Assembly (NCBI RefSeq): GCF_900230195.1
Contig: NZ_OCNE01000002.1
Coordinates: forward strand, 124,001 to 188,000
Direction: 5' to 3'
DNA: 64,000 nt
Source: Streptomyces zhaozhouensis
GTDB taxonomy: Bacteria > Actinomycetota > Actinomycetes > Streptomycetales > Streptomycetaceae
A program made the translations under genes and the position numbers. Positions within the stretch are counted from its first letter, which is position 1, and every line of letters begins with the position of its first letter. This document shows positions 17,272-25,588 of this stretch, piece by piece. The notes under the pieces are model-generated. The model saw only the letters and a program-made list of their open reading frames with translations. It was not told the DNA's origin and searched no databases.

Positions 17272-17345
17272 GGGGCAGTAGCTCAGCCGGTTAGAGCAAC
17301 GGACTCATAATCCGTCGGCCGTGGGTTCGAGTCCCACCTGCCCCA
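17272..17345 (+). tRNA. tRNA with CAT anticodon (elongator Met or Ile2)
   Basis: 74 nt. Acceptor arms GGGGCAG / CTGCCCC pair perfectly with discriminator A. D arm GCTCAGCCGGTTAGAGC, anticodon loop CTCATAA (anticodon CAT), T arm GGTTCGAGTCC. It is not an initiator tRNA, because the acceptor starts with a normal G-C pair. It may be elongator Met, or an Ile tRNA whose C34 is changed to lysidine; the sequence alone does not settle this. Confidence 0.93.
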
Positions 17346-17427
17346 CCTTCTCACCGCCCGGGACGCGTTCGGCCCGCGACGCGACAGCGGGCGCGGCGCG
17401 GCGCGGGTCACCCGGGTTGAGCGGCCC

Positions 17428-18096
17428 TCAGTTCGGCCGCGCGGGCTCGTGCTCGCCCTCCTCCAACCTGACGACCCCCTCGCCGAAGCGCTCCTCGACG
17501 GCCGCCCGCAGCTCGGGGGTGATCTCGGCGGTCACGGCACTGACGACGTTGTCCGGCTGGTCCACGACCGGGTTGTCGATGCCCGGGAAGTCGTCCGCCA
17601 GCGCGTCGCGCACCTCGTCCAGCTCCGCGTGGGTGTGTTCGGCCTCGACCAGGCACAGGCCACCGCCCCACAGCGCACGCAGCTCCGCCTCGTGCCCGGC
17701 GGGGTCGCCGGTGTAGGCCGCGGCGACGATCACGTTGCCGGGGTCCGTCGACGGGTGCCCCTCGCCCTCCAGCTCCTCCTGGTCGATGTACGCGGTCCAC
17801 ACGCCGGCGTAGGCGTCGAGCTCCCGGGCCCGCTCCGTCACCGCGGCGAGGTCCGACGCGTCGGTCCTCGCCGGGTCGGCGATCCAGCCGCCCTCGGGCC
17901 GCGCGCAGGGCCGTTGCTCCACCCCGCCGTCCCGCTCCGCCGCCGACGGGGAAGCCCGGCCTCCCCCGTCGTCACGCGCGCCGTCCGCGTCCGCCCCGGC
18001 GCACGCGCCGGCTCCCAGCAGACAGACCCCGGCCCCCAGCGACGCCCAGGCGGCCCGGATCCGCCGCGAGCCCGGCACTCCCCTGTATCGCCTCAT
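17428..18096 (-). CDS. Putative lipoprotein, function unknown
   Basis: 222 aa. A basic start (MRRYRGVPGSRRIR) and a hydrophobic stretch end in GAGAC, a weak lipobox with Cys near residue 32. A disordered Ala/Asp/Gly-rich linker follows, then a compact acidic domain. No known domain recognised. It lies alone downstream of the CAT tRNA and is convergent to it. A secreted, non-lipidated protein is the alternative. Confidence 0.55.
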   Translation of the reverse strand: MRRYRGVPGSRRIRAAWASLGAGVCLLGAGACAGADADGARDDGGGRASPSAAERDGGVEQRPCARPEGGWIADPARTDASDLAAVTERARELDAYAGVWTAYIDQEELEGEGHPSTDPGNVIVAAAYTGDPAGHEAELRALWGGGLCLVEAEHTHAELDEVRDALADDFPGIDNPVVDQPDNVVSAVTAEITPELRAAVEERFGEGVVRLEEGEHEPARPN

Positions 18097-18321
18097 GCGG
18101 CTGTGACGGCCCCGACCCCGGCGCGGGTTCCGCCCGGGGCCGAACGGCCCACGGTTTCCCCGCTGTTGACCCCCGACGCTCCCTCCCCGTCCCCTCTCCG
18201 CCCGCCTGCCGCCGGACCGACCGACACCATCGACGGCCCGTACACGTCGAGGCTCACTTTCTCGCGCATGTCGTTGACACCCCCGGACGCGGTGTTTAGC
18301 CTCTGGACACCATTTAACTGA

Positions 18322-18340
18322 TTCAAGTCAGGTACTCAGG
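18322..18340. promoter_or_regulatory. 7-5-7 operator upstream of the aromatic transporter
   Basis: TTCAAGT-CAGGT-ACTCAGG, a diverged copy of the CTTAAGT-N5-ACTTAAG repeat also found at 20513 and 25570. It overlaps an independent 13-bp palindrome TCAGGTCACCTGA (18336-18348). It lies about 80 bp before the transporter ATG. The rest of the 18097-18421 gap holds no gene. Confidence 0.5.
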
Positions 18341-18421
18341 TCACCTGAAAATGCGTCGGGGCGCGCCGCCCCGACCTGGCCTGGGGCGCGGAGCGCCCTT
18401 CCCACTCGTCCGGGAGCTCGT

Positions 18422-19792
18422 ATGAGAACTGAGACGTTCGACCGATGCCTATCCGAGAACCCGACGTCCCGCAGGTCCGTGGCGATCATGACGATCGCCT
18501 GTGTGGCCGTGGTCTTCGACGGCTACGACCTCCAGGTCCTCGCCTACTCACTGCCCAAGCTCGTGGACGAGTGGGACATCTCCTCGACGCGGGCCGGCCT
18601 GCTGGCCACCTACACGTTCATCGGACTCTTCGCCGGCGCGGTCCTGCTGGGCGCCGCCGGCGACCGGTGGGGCCGCAAGCGGATGCTGGTGGTGGGGGTC
18701 ACCGTCTTCGCCGTCTTCACCGGCACCGCCGGCTTCGTGGACGGCTACGAGCAGTTCGCGGTGCTGCGGTTCTGCGCCGCGCTCGGCATGGGCGGGGTCC
18801 TGCCGGGGGCGATCACCATGGTCACCGACTACACCCCGGCGGCTCGGCGGGGCCGCATCACCGCACTGTGCGGCGGCTGCTTCACCTTCGGCTTCGTGGT
18901 CGCCGCGGTGGCCTCCCGTCTGGTGGTGCCGAACCACGGCTGGCGCCCACTGTTCCTGGTCTCCTACTCGGCACTGCTGCTCGCCGTGGTGATCGCCGTG
19001 GTGATCCCCGAGACCCCCCAGTACCTGGCGGCCCGGGGCCGGCTCTCCGAGGCGGCCGCCACCGCGCGGACGGTCTTCCCCGCCATGCGTCGACCGTTGG
19101 AACGGGTGACACCGGCGGAGTTCTTCGCGGACGCCGAGGGGAAGGCCGTGGCCCGCGCCGTCGGGCTGCGGGCGCTGTGGACCCCCCGCTACCGCAGGAC
19201 GACGATCCTGGTCTCGGCGCTCTATCTGTGTGTCCAGTTCGCCGTCTACGCGATGAGCTTCTGGATGGTGACCCTGCTGGTCAGGCGCGGGCTGTCGCTG
19301 GCCTCCAGCTACGGCTACGCGATCGAGCAGGCGGCGGCGGCGACGGCGGGCGGCTTCGTGATCGGCTGGTTCCTGGACCGGATGGACCGACGGCTGGTGC
19401 TGGCCGCGGCGTTCGCGGCCGGCGGCGTCTCCCTGACCCTGTTCGGCTTCACCACCTCGGTGGCGGCCCTGTATGTGCTGAACGCGCTGGCCGGCGCGCT
19501 GGTGATCGGCGGACAGAACACGGTGCACAGCCTGGTGATGGACGCCTACGGGGTGGAGGCGCGGGGCACCGCGCTGGGTTGGGCGCTGGGCATCGGCCGG
19601 GTCGGCGGACTGCTCGGCCCGCTCGTCGGCGGCTTCCTACTCGACCTGGACATGCCGTTCCCGCTGTACTTCGTGGTCTTCGCGGTCCCGGCGCTGCTGG
19701 CCGCCCTCACCACGCTGGCCCTGCGCTCCACCCGCGGCCGGGCGCCGGTCGAGGGGGCTCCCACGGACGGCGCGGTGTCGGCCCGGACCTGA
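18422..19792 (+). CDS. AAHS-type MFS transporter, aromatic acid/H+ symporter
   Basis: 456 aa and 12 predicted membrane segments. Family hallmarks: VFDGYDLQVLAYSLPKLVDEW in helix 1 (the D-G-Y-D motif of the AAHS group, e.g. PcaK and BenK), GDRWGRKRMLV in the loop 2-3, and VIPETPQYLAARGR after helix 6. These proteins import benzoate-like acids. It stands next to a MarR gene and an HpaB-type hydroxylase, so an aromatic acid substrate is plausible. A 7-5-7 operator lies upstream. Confidence 0.88.
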   Translation: MRTETFDRCLSENPTSRRSVAIMTIACVAVVFDGYDLQVLAYSLPKLVDEWDISSTRAGLLATYTFIGLFAGAVLLGAAGDRWGRKRMLVVGVTVFAVFTGTAGFVDGYEQFAVLRFCAALGMGGVLPGAITMVTDYTPAARRGRITALCGGCFTFGFVVAAVASRLVVPNHGWRPLFLVSYSALLLAVVIAVVIPETPQYLAARGRLSEAAATARTVFPAMRRPLERVTPAEFFADAEGKAVARAVGLRALWTPRYRRTTILVSALYLCVQFAVYAMSFWMVTLLVRRGLSLASSYGYAIEQAAAATAGGFVIGWFLDRMDRRLVLAAAFAAGGVSLTLFGFTTSVAALYVLNALAGALVIGGQNTVHSLVMDAYGVEARGTALGWALGIGRVGGLLGPLVGGFLLDLDMPFPLYFVVFAVPALLAALTTLALRSTRGRAPVEGAPTDGAVSART

Positions 19793-19815
19793 GGCGTCCG
19801 GCCGGCGCCGGCGCC

Positions 19816-20346
19816 TCAGCCGCCGCCGACGGCCCGGATGGCCCGGGCCACCGGCGAGTCGGGGGTCAGCCCGACGTAGAAGGCGAAGACGGAGAGCGCC
19901 ATGTGCTTCTCCTCGTCGGCGAGTTCGTGCTGGAGGAAGGCGATGTACCGGTGCACGTCGTCGTCGATGGCCGCGAGCCGCTCCGCCCCCTGGTCGGTCG
20001 CGGTGACGATGGTGACCCGGCGGTCGCTCTCCGAGGGGGAGCGGCCGACCAGCCCCTGCCCCTCCAGCTGGCGCACCAGCCGGGAGGCGAAGGCCGCGGC
20101 GATGTCGAGCCGGGCGGCGAGCCGGCTGACGGTGATGCCGTCGCCGGCGCCGTAGGTCTGGAGCAACGCCTGGTGGCTGAGCGGTTCGAGACCGTGCTCC
20201 TTGGCCCGCTCCTCGACGATCCGCAGCACCCGACGCATCACGTAGCGGGCTTCGGCGACGTTGCGGACGTACGACTGGAACTCGCTGCGGCGGCGCCCCT
20301 CCCCGATGTCGGCCCATTCCAGATAGGCCTGCATCCCGTCATTCAT
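19816..20346 (-). CDS. MarR-family regulator of the aromatic cluster
   Basis: 176 aa from the ATG at 20346, with GGAG 8 nt upstream. Winged helix ALLQTYGAGDGITVSRLAARLDIAAAFASRLVRQLEGQGLVGRS and wing ESDRRVTIVTAT. It is divergent from the flavin reductase/HpaB pair and convergent with the transporter. It is the only regulator in the cluster and therefore the probable reader of the three related operator sites at 18322, 20513 and 25570. Members of this family usually let go of DNA when they bind a phenolic acid. Confidence 0.88.
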   Translation of the reverse strand: MNDGMQAYLEWADIGEGRRRSEFQSYVRNVAEARYVMRRVLRIVEERAKEHGLEPLSHQALLQTYGAGDGITVSRLAARLDIAAAFASRLVRQLEGQGLVGRSPSESDRRVTIVTATDQGAERLAAIDDDVHRYIAFLQHELADEEKHMALSVFAFYVGLTPDSPVARAIRAVGGG

Positions 20347-20512
20347 CGACGACTCCAGCTCTCCTTCGCCCGACACGACAACCGAACCCAAAAGTAACAC
20401 ACTGTAAACAGGGACTTCCCTTACGCACTTGAGTGCCGCTTCCGGCGAAGTGGCTTCCCGTCACCGGCGAATCGCTCCGCACCCAGGGATCCTCATCCGC
20501 CCAAATGCTTGA

Positions 20513-20531
20513 CTTAAGTACCGCATTAAAG
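20513..20531. promoter_or_regulatory. 7-5-7 operator between marR and the hydroxylase genes
   Basis: CTTAAGT (20513-20519), spacer ACCGC, ATTAAAG (20525-20531): same geometry as the perfect site at 25570 with two mismatches in the right arm. It lies 24 bp before the flavin reductase ATG. A second near-palindrome GCACTTGAGTGC is at 20425-20436. Confidence 0.55.
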
Positions 20532-20554
20532 TCCACTATTGGTGGGAGGTTTCC

Positions 20555-21121
20555 ATGAGTCTGCAACCAGCCGCAGCCGACACCGCCGGCTTCCGCGCCG
20601 CGCTCGGTTCGTTCGCCGCGGGGGTCAACGTGATCAGCCTGTGGGACGCCGACGGCACCCCGCAGGGCATGACCGCGACGGCCTTCACCTCGGTCTCCAC
20701 GGACCCGCTGCTCGTGCTCTTCTGCGTCAACCGCGCCAACCGCAGCTACCAACGGGTCGCGCGGACGGGCCGGTTCGGGGTGAACATCCTGGGCACCACG
20801 GCTCGGGAGGTCTCCGACCACTGCGCCCGCCCCGGCTCCGACAAGACCCTCGCCGCCGAGTGGCTGGCCGAGGGCCCCGAGTGGCACAGCCCGGCCCTCA
20901 CCCAGGCCCTCGCCTTCCTCGACTGCGAGACGGAGCAGGACGTGTCCGCCGGCACCCACGCGGTGCTGATCGGCCGCGTCCGGGGCATCGGCCTCGCCCG
21001 GGACGAGCAGGCCGCCCCCGCCCCGCTGATCCATTTCAAAGGCGCGTACCGGGAGCTGACCGGTGGCGCGCCCACGTCCCGGACCCGCCAGCCAGCCCAC
21101 ACAGCCAAGGAGTACGCGTGA
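20555..21121 (+). CDS. Flavin reductase (HpaC-like)
   Basis: 188 aa with the flavin-reductase split-barrel pattern: FRAALGSFAAGVNVISLWDADGTPQGMTATAFTSVSTDPLLVLFCVN near the N-terminus, then GRFGVNIL and ALAFLDCETEQDVSAGTHAVLIGRV. It would supply reduced flavin to the adjacent HpaB-type monooxygenase. GGGAGG precedes the ATG. The stop overlaps the GTG start of the monooxygenase (GTGA at 21118-21121), so the two subunits are translationally coupled. Confidence 0.93.
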   Translation: MSLQPAAADTAGFRAALGSFAAGVNVISLWDADGTPQGMTATAFTSVSTDPLLVLFCVNRANRSYQRVARTGRFGVNILGTTAREVSDHCARPGSDKTLAAEWLAEGPEWHSPALTQALAFLDCETEQDVSAGTHAVLIGRVRGIGLARDEQAAPAPLIHFKGAYRELTGGAPTSRTRQPAHTAKEYA

Positions 21122-22623
21122 CCCGCTCGGGCAAGGAGTACATCGCAGGACTGCGCGACAGCCGTCGTGTCTTCATCAACGGCGAGTTCGTCGACGACGT
21201 CACCACCCACCCCGCGTTCCGGGGGGCCGTCGCCTCCCTCGCCCGGGTCTACGACGAGGCCCACGACCCGGCCAACGCCGAGGTGCTGACCTACCCGTCC
21301 CCCACCACCGGGGAGCCGGTCAACCGGGCGTTCCTGATCCCGCGGAGCGAGGAGGACCTGCGTCTCCGCCGCGTCGCGCTGCGCCGACAGGCCGAGACCA
21401 CCCTCGGCCTGATGGGGCGCGGGCCCGAGCACGTCGCCGGCTTCCTGGCCGGCTGGGCCGCCAGGTCCGACGTCTTCGCCGCCGCCGGGGACGAGTACGC
21501 CGACCGCGTGGTGCGCTTCTACGAGCACGTCCGCGACCGCGACCTGTACTGCTCCTACGCGATCGTCCCCCCGCAGATCGACCGGGGGAAGCCGGCCCAC
21601 CAGCAGGCCGACCCGCACCTGTACGCCGGCGTCAAGGAGGAGCGCCCGGACGGTGTCGTGCTCGCGGGCGCGCAGATGCTCGGCACCGGCGCGGCGATCT
21701 CCGACTACCTCGTTCTCAGTTGCATCGTCCCGCTGCGCCCAGGCGACGAGGACCAGGCGATCTCGGTGGCGCTGCCCATCGGGGCCGAGGGACTCAAGAT
21801 CTACTCCCGCCGAAGCTACGCGGAGGCCGCGACCAGCGTCTACGACTACCCGCTCGCCTCGCGGTTCGACGAGACCGACGCGCTGATCGTCCTGGACGAC
21901 GTCTTCGTCCCCTGGGAACGCGTCTTCGTGTACCGGAACCTGGACATCACCCGGGACCAGTGGAACCACACGCCCGCCCATCTGCTGGGCAACAACCAGG
22001 CGCAGATCCGCTTCTCGGTGAAGCTCGACCTGCTCGCCGGGCTGGCCCTGCGGGTCGCGGAGATGAACGGCACCGCCGCCCTCCCGCCCGTGCGCGGCAC
22101 CCTCGGCGAACTCGCCGCGCACGCCGCCCTGGTCTCCGGGCTGGTCGCCGCGCAGGAGCAGAACTGCCGGATCGACGAGCACGGCGTCGCCTGGCCCGGC
22201 GCCGCCGAGGCGTTCGCGGTGATGACGCTCCAGTCGGACTTCTACCCGAAGCTGCTGACCATCCTCCGGGACCTGTGCGGTGGCGGCGTCATCCAACTGC
22301 CGTCCGCCGCCGCCGACTACGGCCACCCGGAGGCACGGGCCGACCTGGAGCGCTACGTCCAGTCGCCGGGCCATCCGAGTCAGGAACGGGTCAAGCTGCT
22401 GAAGCTGGTCTGGGACATGGTCGGCTCGGAGTTCGCCAGCCGGCACCAGCAGTACGAGATGTTCTACGCCGGCGCCCCGTTCCTGGTCCGCACCCGGATG
22501 AGCCAGGTGTACGACTTCGACCGGGCCGGCGCGCTGGTGGACCGGGCCCTCGCCGGCTACGGGGTCGACGGCTTCGAGGCGGGCGACGGCTTCGAGGCGG
22601 GCGACGGCTTCGAGGCGGGCTGA
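21118..22623 (+). CDS. 4-hydroxyphenylacetate 3-monooxygenase (HpaB) family oxygenase
   Basis: 501 aa from a GTG overlapping the reductase stop. It belongs to the FADH2-dependent HpaB/TftD family that hydroxylates phenols and related rings. Recognisable blocks are GKEYIAGLRDSRRVFINGEFVDDVTTHPAF, IVPPQIDRGKPAHQQ and VLDDVFVPWERVFVYRN. The C-terminus has an unusual tandem run, FEAGDG repeated (three 18-bp units at 22568-22621), absent from the family core. The partner reductase is upstream and a 24-bp hairpin terminator follows. The real substrate is uncertain: no ring-cleavage dioxygenase of the HPA pathway is nearby. Confidence 0.9.
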   Translation: MTRSGKEYIAGLRDSRRVFINGEFVDDVTTHPAFRGAVASLARVYDEAHDPANAEVLTYPSPTTGEPVNRAFLIPRSEEDLRLRRVALRRQAETTLGLMGRGPEHVAGFLAGWAARSDVFAAAGDEYADRVVRFYEHVRDRDLYCSYAIVPPQIDRGKPAHQQADPHLYAGVKEERPDGVVLAGAQMLGTGAAISDYLVLSCIVPLRPGDEDQAISVALPIGAEGLKIYSRRSYAEAATSVYDYPLASRFDETDALIVLDDVFVPWERVFVYRNLDITRDQWNHTPAHLLGNNQAQIRFSVKLDLLAGLALRVAEMNGTAALPPVRGTLGELAAHAALVSGLVAAQEQNCRIDEHGVAWPGAAEAFAVMTLQSDFYPKLLTILRDLCGGGVIQLPSAAADYGHPEARADLERYVQSPGHPSQERVKLLKLVWDMVGSEFASRHQQYEMFYAGAPFLVRTRMSQVYDFDRAGALVDRALAGYGVDGFEAGDGFEAGDGFEAG

Positions 22624-22630
22624 GCCACCG

Positions 22631-22683
22631 GTCACGTGTCGGGGGCGGGAACCGGTACTCGGTTCCCGCCCCCGACACGTGAC
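22631..22683. terminator. 24-bp stem bidirectional terminator
   Basis: Perfect arms at 22631-22654 and 22660-22683 around a 5-nt loop, located between the converging hpaB-like and cupin genes. It begins 8 nt after the stop codon of the first and ends 16 nt before the stop of the second. Confidence 0.93.
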
Positions 22684-22698
22684 GGTGCCGGCCCGCGC

Positions 22699-23043
22699 TC
22701 AGGCCGGGTAACGCACCTCGAAGGTGGTGACCCCCTCCTCGGTCGTCCACGGGCCGTGCGGCATCCCCGGCGGGCGGCAGGCGAACTCGCCGGCCGAGAA
22801 GGTCCGCCCGAGGCGGACGTCGGTGAAGGACCCCTCCACGATGTAGACCTCCTCCCAGAAGTCGTGCACCTGCACGCCGTTGGGCGTCGTGTCGGTACCC
22901 GGCGGCAGGTGCAGCACACGGGTGGCGACCCCGGTCTCCGGGTCGCTGGCCAGGACCCGTTCGACCAGGCTGTCCACGGACCCGGCGCAGCGCGTGAACT
23001 CGACATCGGTGACGGGGAAGAACTCGTGCTCGGGCTTGGCCAT
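22699..23043 (-). CDS. Small cupin-domain protein
   Basis: 114 aa. It has the cupin signature: HDFWEEVYIVEGSF (motif 1, metal ligands H, E) and GEFACRPPGMPHGPW (motif 2 with His). VLHLPPGTDTTP precedes it. Single-domain cupins of this size act as dioxygenases, isomerases or sensors. It is the last gene of the four-gene minus-strand operon, 31 bp after the DUF2848 gene, and probably acts late in the pathway. Substrate unknown. Confidence 0.85.
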   Translation of the reverse strand: MAKPEHEFFPVTDVEFTRCAGSVDSLVERVLASDPETGVATRVLHLPPGTDTTPNGVQVHDFWEEVYIVEGSFTDVRLGRTFSAGEFACRPPGMPHGPWTTEEGVTTFEVRYPA

Positions 23044-23074
23044 GGCACGGCTCCTTTCGGTGTTCGGGACGGGG

Positions 23075-23743
23075 TCACCCACCGACGGGCGCCTCGACGG
23101 TGTAGCGGTGGCGCAGGGCGGTGCCGTCGGGCAGCCGCAGCGCCAGGGACCAGGCGGCGCCGGCCACGAAGGCGCCGTCGAGCAGGGGGAGGGTGCCGCA
23201 GAAGAGCACCAGGTCGCGTGCGGCGGCCGGGGCACCGGGCAGCGCGAGGAGTTCTGTGGGCACCCGCAGCGCGGCCAGCGCGCCCCGCTGGTACTCCCTG
23301 CCGTCCACCGCGCACTCGGCCTGGACCGCGTCCCAGTCGAGGCCGGCTTCGGGGAGTTCGACGACGACACGGGAAAGCGGTTTGGGGCAGGCCGCCTTGG
23401 ACCGGGCCACGCTCTCGCGCTCCATGTCGCGGTCGGTGTGGTCGGAGCCCACGCCCAGCAGGAGCCGCCCACCGGCCCGGATCAGCACGGGCTCGACCTC
23501 GCCCGACGTGTAGCCTCCGGCCACCGTGATCGCCTCGTCCTGGACCGCGAGTCGGGCGTCCAGCGGATAGAAGGCCGGCACCGAGTCCGGCTCGGGAACA
23601 CCGATGGCGGCCAGCTCCTCGATGTGCGCGCGCACCGCGCTCTCGTCCCGGCCGGTGTAGCCGGCGACGACCAGGTCGAAGTCCTCGACACGCAGCACCT
23701 CTCCGGTGCCGGCGACGGTGAACGTCAGCGGGTTCGTGCTCAT
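23075..23743 (-). CDS. DUF2848 family protein
   Basis: 222 aa. It matches my memory of the DUF2848 family: an N-terminal GYTGRDESAVRAHIEELAAIGVPEPDSVPAFYPLD block, GEVEPVLI and the highly conserved LLLGVGSDHTDRDMERESVARSKAACPKPLSR. The D-H-T-D and Lys cluster looks like an active site of the fumarylacetoacetate-hydrolase-like fold, but no activity is established. The ATG overlaps the nitrilase-like stop by 4 bp. Confidence 0.8.
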   Translation of the reverse strand: MSTNPLTFTVAGTGEVLRVEDFDLVVAGYTGRDESAVRAHIEELAAIGVPEPDSVPAFYPLDARLAVQDEAITVAGGYTSGEVEPVLIRAGGRLLLGVGSDHTDRDMERESVARSKAACPKPLSRVVVELPEAGLDWDAVQAECAVDGREYQRGALAALRVPTELLALPGAPAAARDLVLFCGTLPLLDGAFVAGAAWSLALRLPDGTALRHRYTVEAPVGG

Positions 23744-24567
23744 GCGGACTCCTGGGGGGTGGTGGCTCCGGGACGGAGCTCGGGGTAGGCGGGGACCCGG
23801 TCGTCGAGCACGGGGAACTCCCGGCGCACGGCGGGGACGACGTCCGGGTCCACGTCGCAGTAGCTGACGCCCTCGGCGTCGCCCGCCTCGACCAGCACCT
23901 CGCCCCAGGGGTCGACGACCCGGCTGTGTCCGCCGAGCCGGACCCCGTCCTGCTCGCCCACCGCGTTGCAGGCGATCAGCAGCACCTGCTGCTCGACGGC
24001 ACGGGTGGTGGTGAACAACCGCCAGTGCGCCAGCCGCGCGGCCGGCCAGGCGGCGGGCACCGTCACCAGCCGCGCGCCGAGCTCCGTCAGCCGGCTCCAC
24101 AGCGCGGGGAAGCGCAGGTCGTAGCAGGTGGTCGAGGTGATCGGGCCGAAAGGACTGGGCGCGACCGAGACTCCTTCGCCGGGGCACAGCAGTTGGGCCT
24201 CCCGCGACCCGTAGCCGAAGATGTGGATCTTGCTGTACCGGTGCAGCACCCGGCCGTCCGGGCCGAGAAGCACCGCGGTGTTGCGCAGCCCGCCGTCCGG
24301 GAGGCGCTCGACATGGCTGCCGCCGTGCAGATGGATCCCGAGCTCACGGGCGAGCGCGCCCAGGCGCGCCACGGTCGGGCCGTCGGCCGGCTCCGCCCCG
24401 CCGGCGTAGGAGTCGAACGCGAAGTAGCCGACGCTCCACAGCTCGGGCAGGACGACCAGGTCGGCGCCACCCCGCGCCGCCTCGGCGACCAGCTCGGCGG
24501 CCCGGTCACACCGCTCGGCGGGCGGCTCGGCCGCGGGACTGGCGATCTGGATCAACGCGATCCTCAT
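23740..24567 (-). CDS. Nitrilase-superfamily C-N hydrolase
   Basis: 275 aa. The Glu-Lys-Cys triad is present: VVLPELWSVGYF (Glu42), YSKIHIFGYGSREAQ (Lys113) and STTCYDLRFPALW (Cys148). The family hydrolyses amides, carbamoyl groups or nitriles. The CYDLRFP context fits amidase/carbamoylase branches better than true nitrilases. The ATG at 24567 was chosen over one at 24582 because the latter overlaps the GAGGAG ribosome binding site. It is second in the operon. A role in removing nitrogen from a ring-derived amide is plausible. Confidence 0.9.
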   Translation of the reverse strand: MRIALIQIASPAAEPPAERCDRAAELVAEAARGGADLVVLPELWSVGYFAFDSYAGGAEPADGPTVARLGALARELGIHLHGGSHVERLPDGGLRNTAVLLGPDGRVLHRYSKIHIFGYGSREAQLLCPGEGVSVAPSPFGPITSTTCYDLRFPALWSRLTELGARLVTVPAAWPAARLAHWRLFTTTRAVEQQVLLIACNAVGEQDGVRLGGHSRVVDPWGEVLVEAGDAEGVSYCDVDPDVVPAVRREFPVLDDRVPAYPELRPGATTPQESA

Positions 24568-24597
24568 CCGTGCTCCTCTCATCGGGCGAAAGTCCGG

Positions 24598-25521
24598 TCA
24601 GCCCAGCCGCCAGGCCGCGCGGGCGGCCTCCGGCACGAGCGCCGCCGGGTCGAGGCCCTCGGCGGTCAGTCCGGCCCGGCGGACGAAGTCGATCAGCCCC
24701 GTGACGGCGGGCTCGTCGATCTCGGCCCGGTAGTAGGGAAGGTCGCGGGTCACGAGCTCGGCGATCAGCTCCGCCTCCATGGCCGGGAAGAGGGCCCGAC
24801 CGACGGCGGTGGCGCGCGCCGGATCCTCCCGCAGCACCTGCTGGGCCCGGACGACGGCGCGGGTGGCGGCGGCGGCCTCCTCGGGCCGTTCCCCGACCAG
24901 CCGGGCGCTGGCCATCAGCGCCGGGAAGGTGAAGCCGCCTGGCCGGCCGCCGTCGCGTCGCGCGTCCACCACGACCCTGCCGACCCCTTCGCGGACCGCG
25001 ACCTCGGCCCCCATGCCGTTGGCCCAGAACGCGTCGATCCGCCCGTCGGCGAGCGCTCGGGCGGCGGTCACCCCGAAGGAGACGTCACCGGCCGCGCCGG
25101 GCACCGGGGCGATCTCCACGCCGGCCTCGCCCGGGTCGACCCCCGCCTCGGCCAGCAGCCCGCGCAGCCCGAGGTCGGGCCCCGGCGCGGCGCCGACCCG
25201 GCGGCCCCGCAGCAGGTCGAGCCTGGTGCGGTCGGGGAACGGGTCAAGGTCGGCACGCACCACCAGGAACCAGTACATGCGCTGGGCCAGCGCGGCCAGC
25301 AGCCGCAGCTCCCGGCCGGCCGGGTCCACGTGGAACGGAGCGTGCGCGGCACCGGCGAGGAAGTCGATCTCACCGTTCCGCAGGGCGGCGGCGGCGTCCG
25401 TGACCGGGAACCGCAGCTCCAGCTCCACGTCGAGCCCCTCGTCACGGAAGTGCCCCAGCGTGACGGCCGCGATCGCCGGGAAGTAGGAGTTGGACACGAG
25501 GTCGGGCACGGCCAGGCGCAT
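24598..25521 (-). CDS. Cytoplasmic NMT1/THI5-like periplasmic-binding-protein fold
   Basis: 307 aa. The fold is that of ABC substrate-binding proteins of the SsuA/THI5 type (FPAIAAVTLGHFRDEGLDVELELRFPVTDAAAALRNGEIDFLAGAAHAP; later GFTFPALMASARLVGERPEEAAAATRAVVRA). There is no signal peptide or lipobox at this start or in the open frame upstream, and no permease or ATPase gene is near. Signal-less proteins of this fold are known to be enzymes (MqnA, MqnD, 4,5-dihydroxyphthalate decarboxylase, THI5). As first gene of a catabolic operon it may be an enzyme or a sensor. A 7-5-7 operator lies 50 bp upstream. Confidence 0.8.
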   Translation of the reverse strand: MRLAVPDLVSNSYFPAIAAVTLGHFRDEGLDVELELRFPVTDAAAALRNGEIDFLAGAAHAPFHVDPAGRELRLLAALAQRMYWFLVVRADLDPFPDRTRLDLLRGRRVGAAPGPDLGLRGLLAEAGVDPGEAGVEIAPVPGAAGDVSFGVTAARALADGRIDAFWANGMGAEVAVREGVGRVVVDARRDGGRPGGFTFPALMASARLVGERPEEAAAATRAVVRAQQVLREDPARATAVGRALFPAMEAELIAELVTRDLPYYRAEIDEPAVTGLIDFVRRAGLTAEGLDPAALVPEAARAAWRLG

Positions 25522-25569
25522 GGGCTTCTCCCTCTTCCGACAGCCCCACAACTTGACCAAAGTAACAGA

Positions 25570-25588
25570 CTTAAGTGAGGTACTTAAG
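25570..25588. promoter_or_regulatory. Perfect 7-5-7 inverted repeat operator
   Basis: CTTAAGT (25570-25576), spacer GAGGT, ACTTAAG (25582-25588): a perfect inverted repeat about 50 bp upstream of the first gene of the nitrilase operon. It is the best copy of the motif seen at 20513 and 18322. Confidence 0.65.

Noticed and set aside
17012..17345. tRNA pair as attachment site of an integrated element
   Set aside because: No duplicate of a tRNA 3' end and no integrase gene found nearby.
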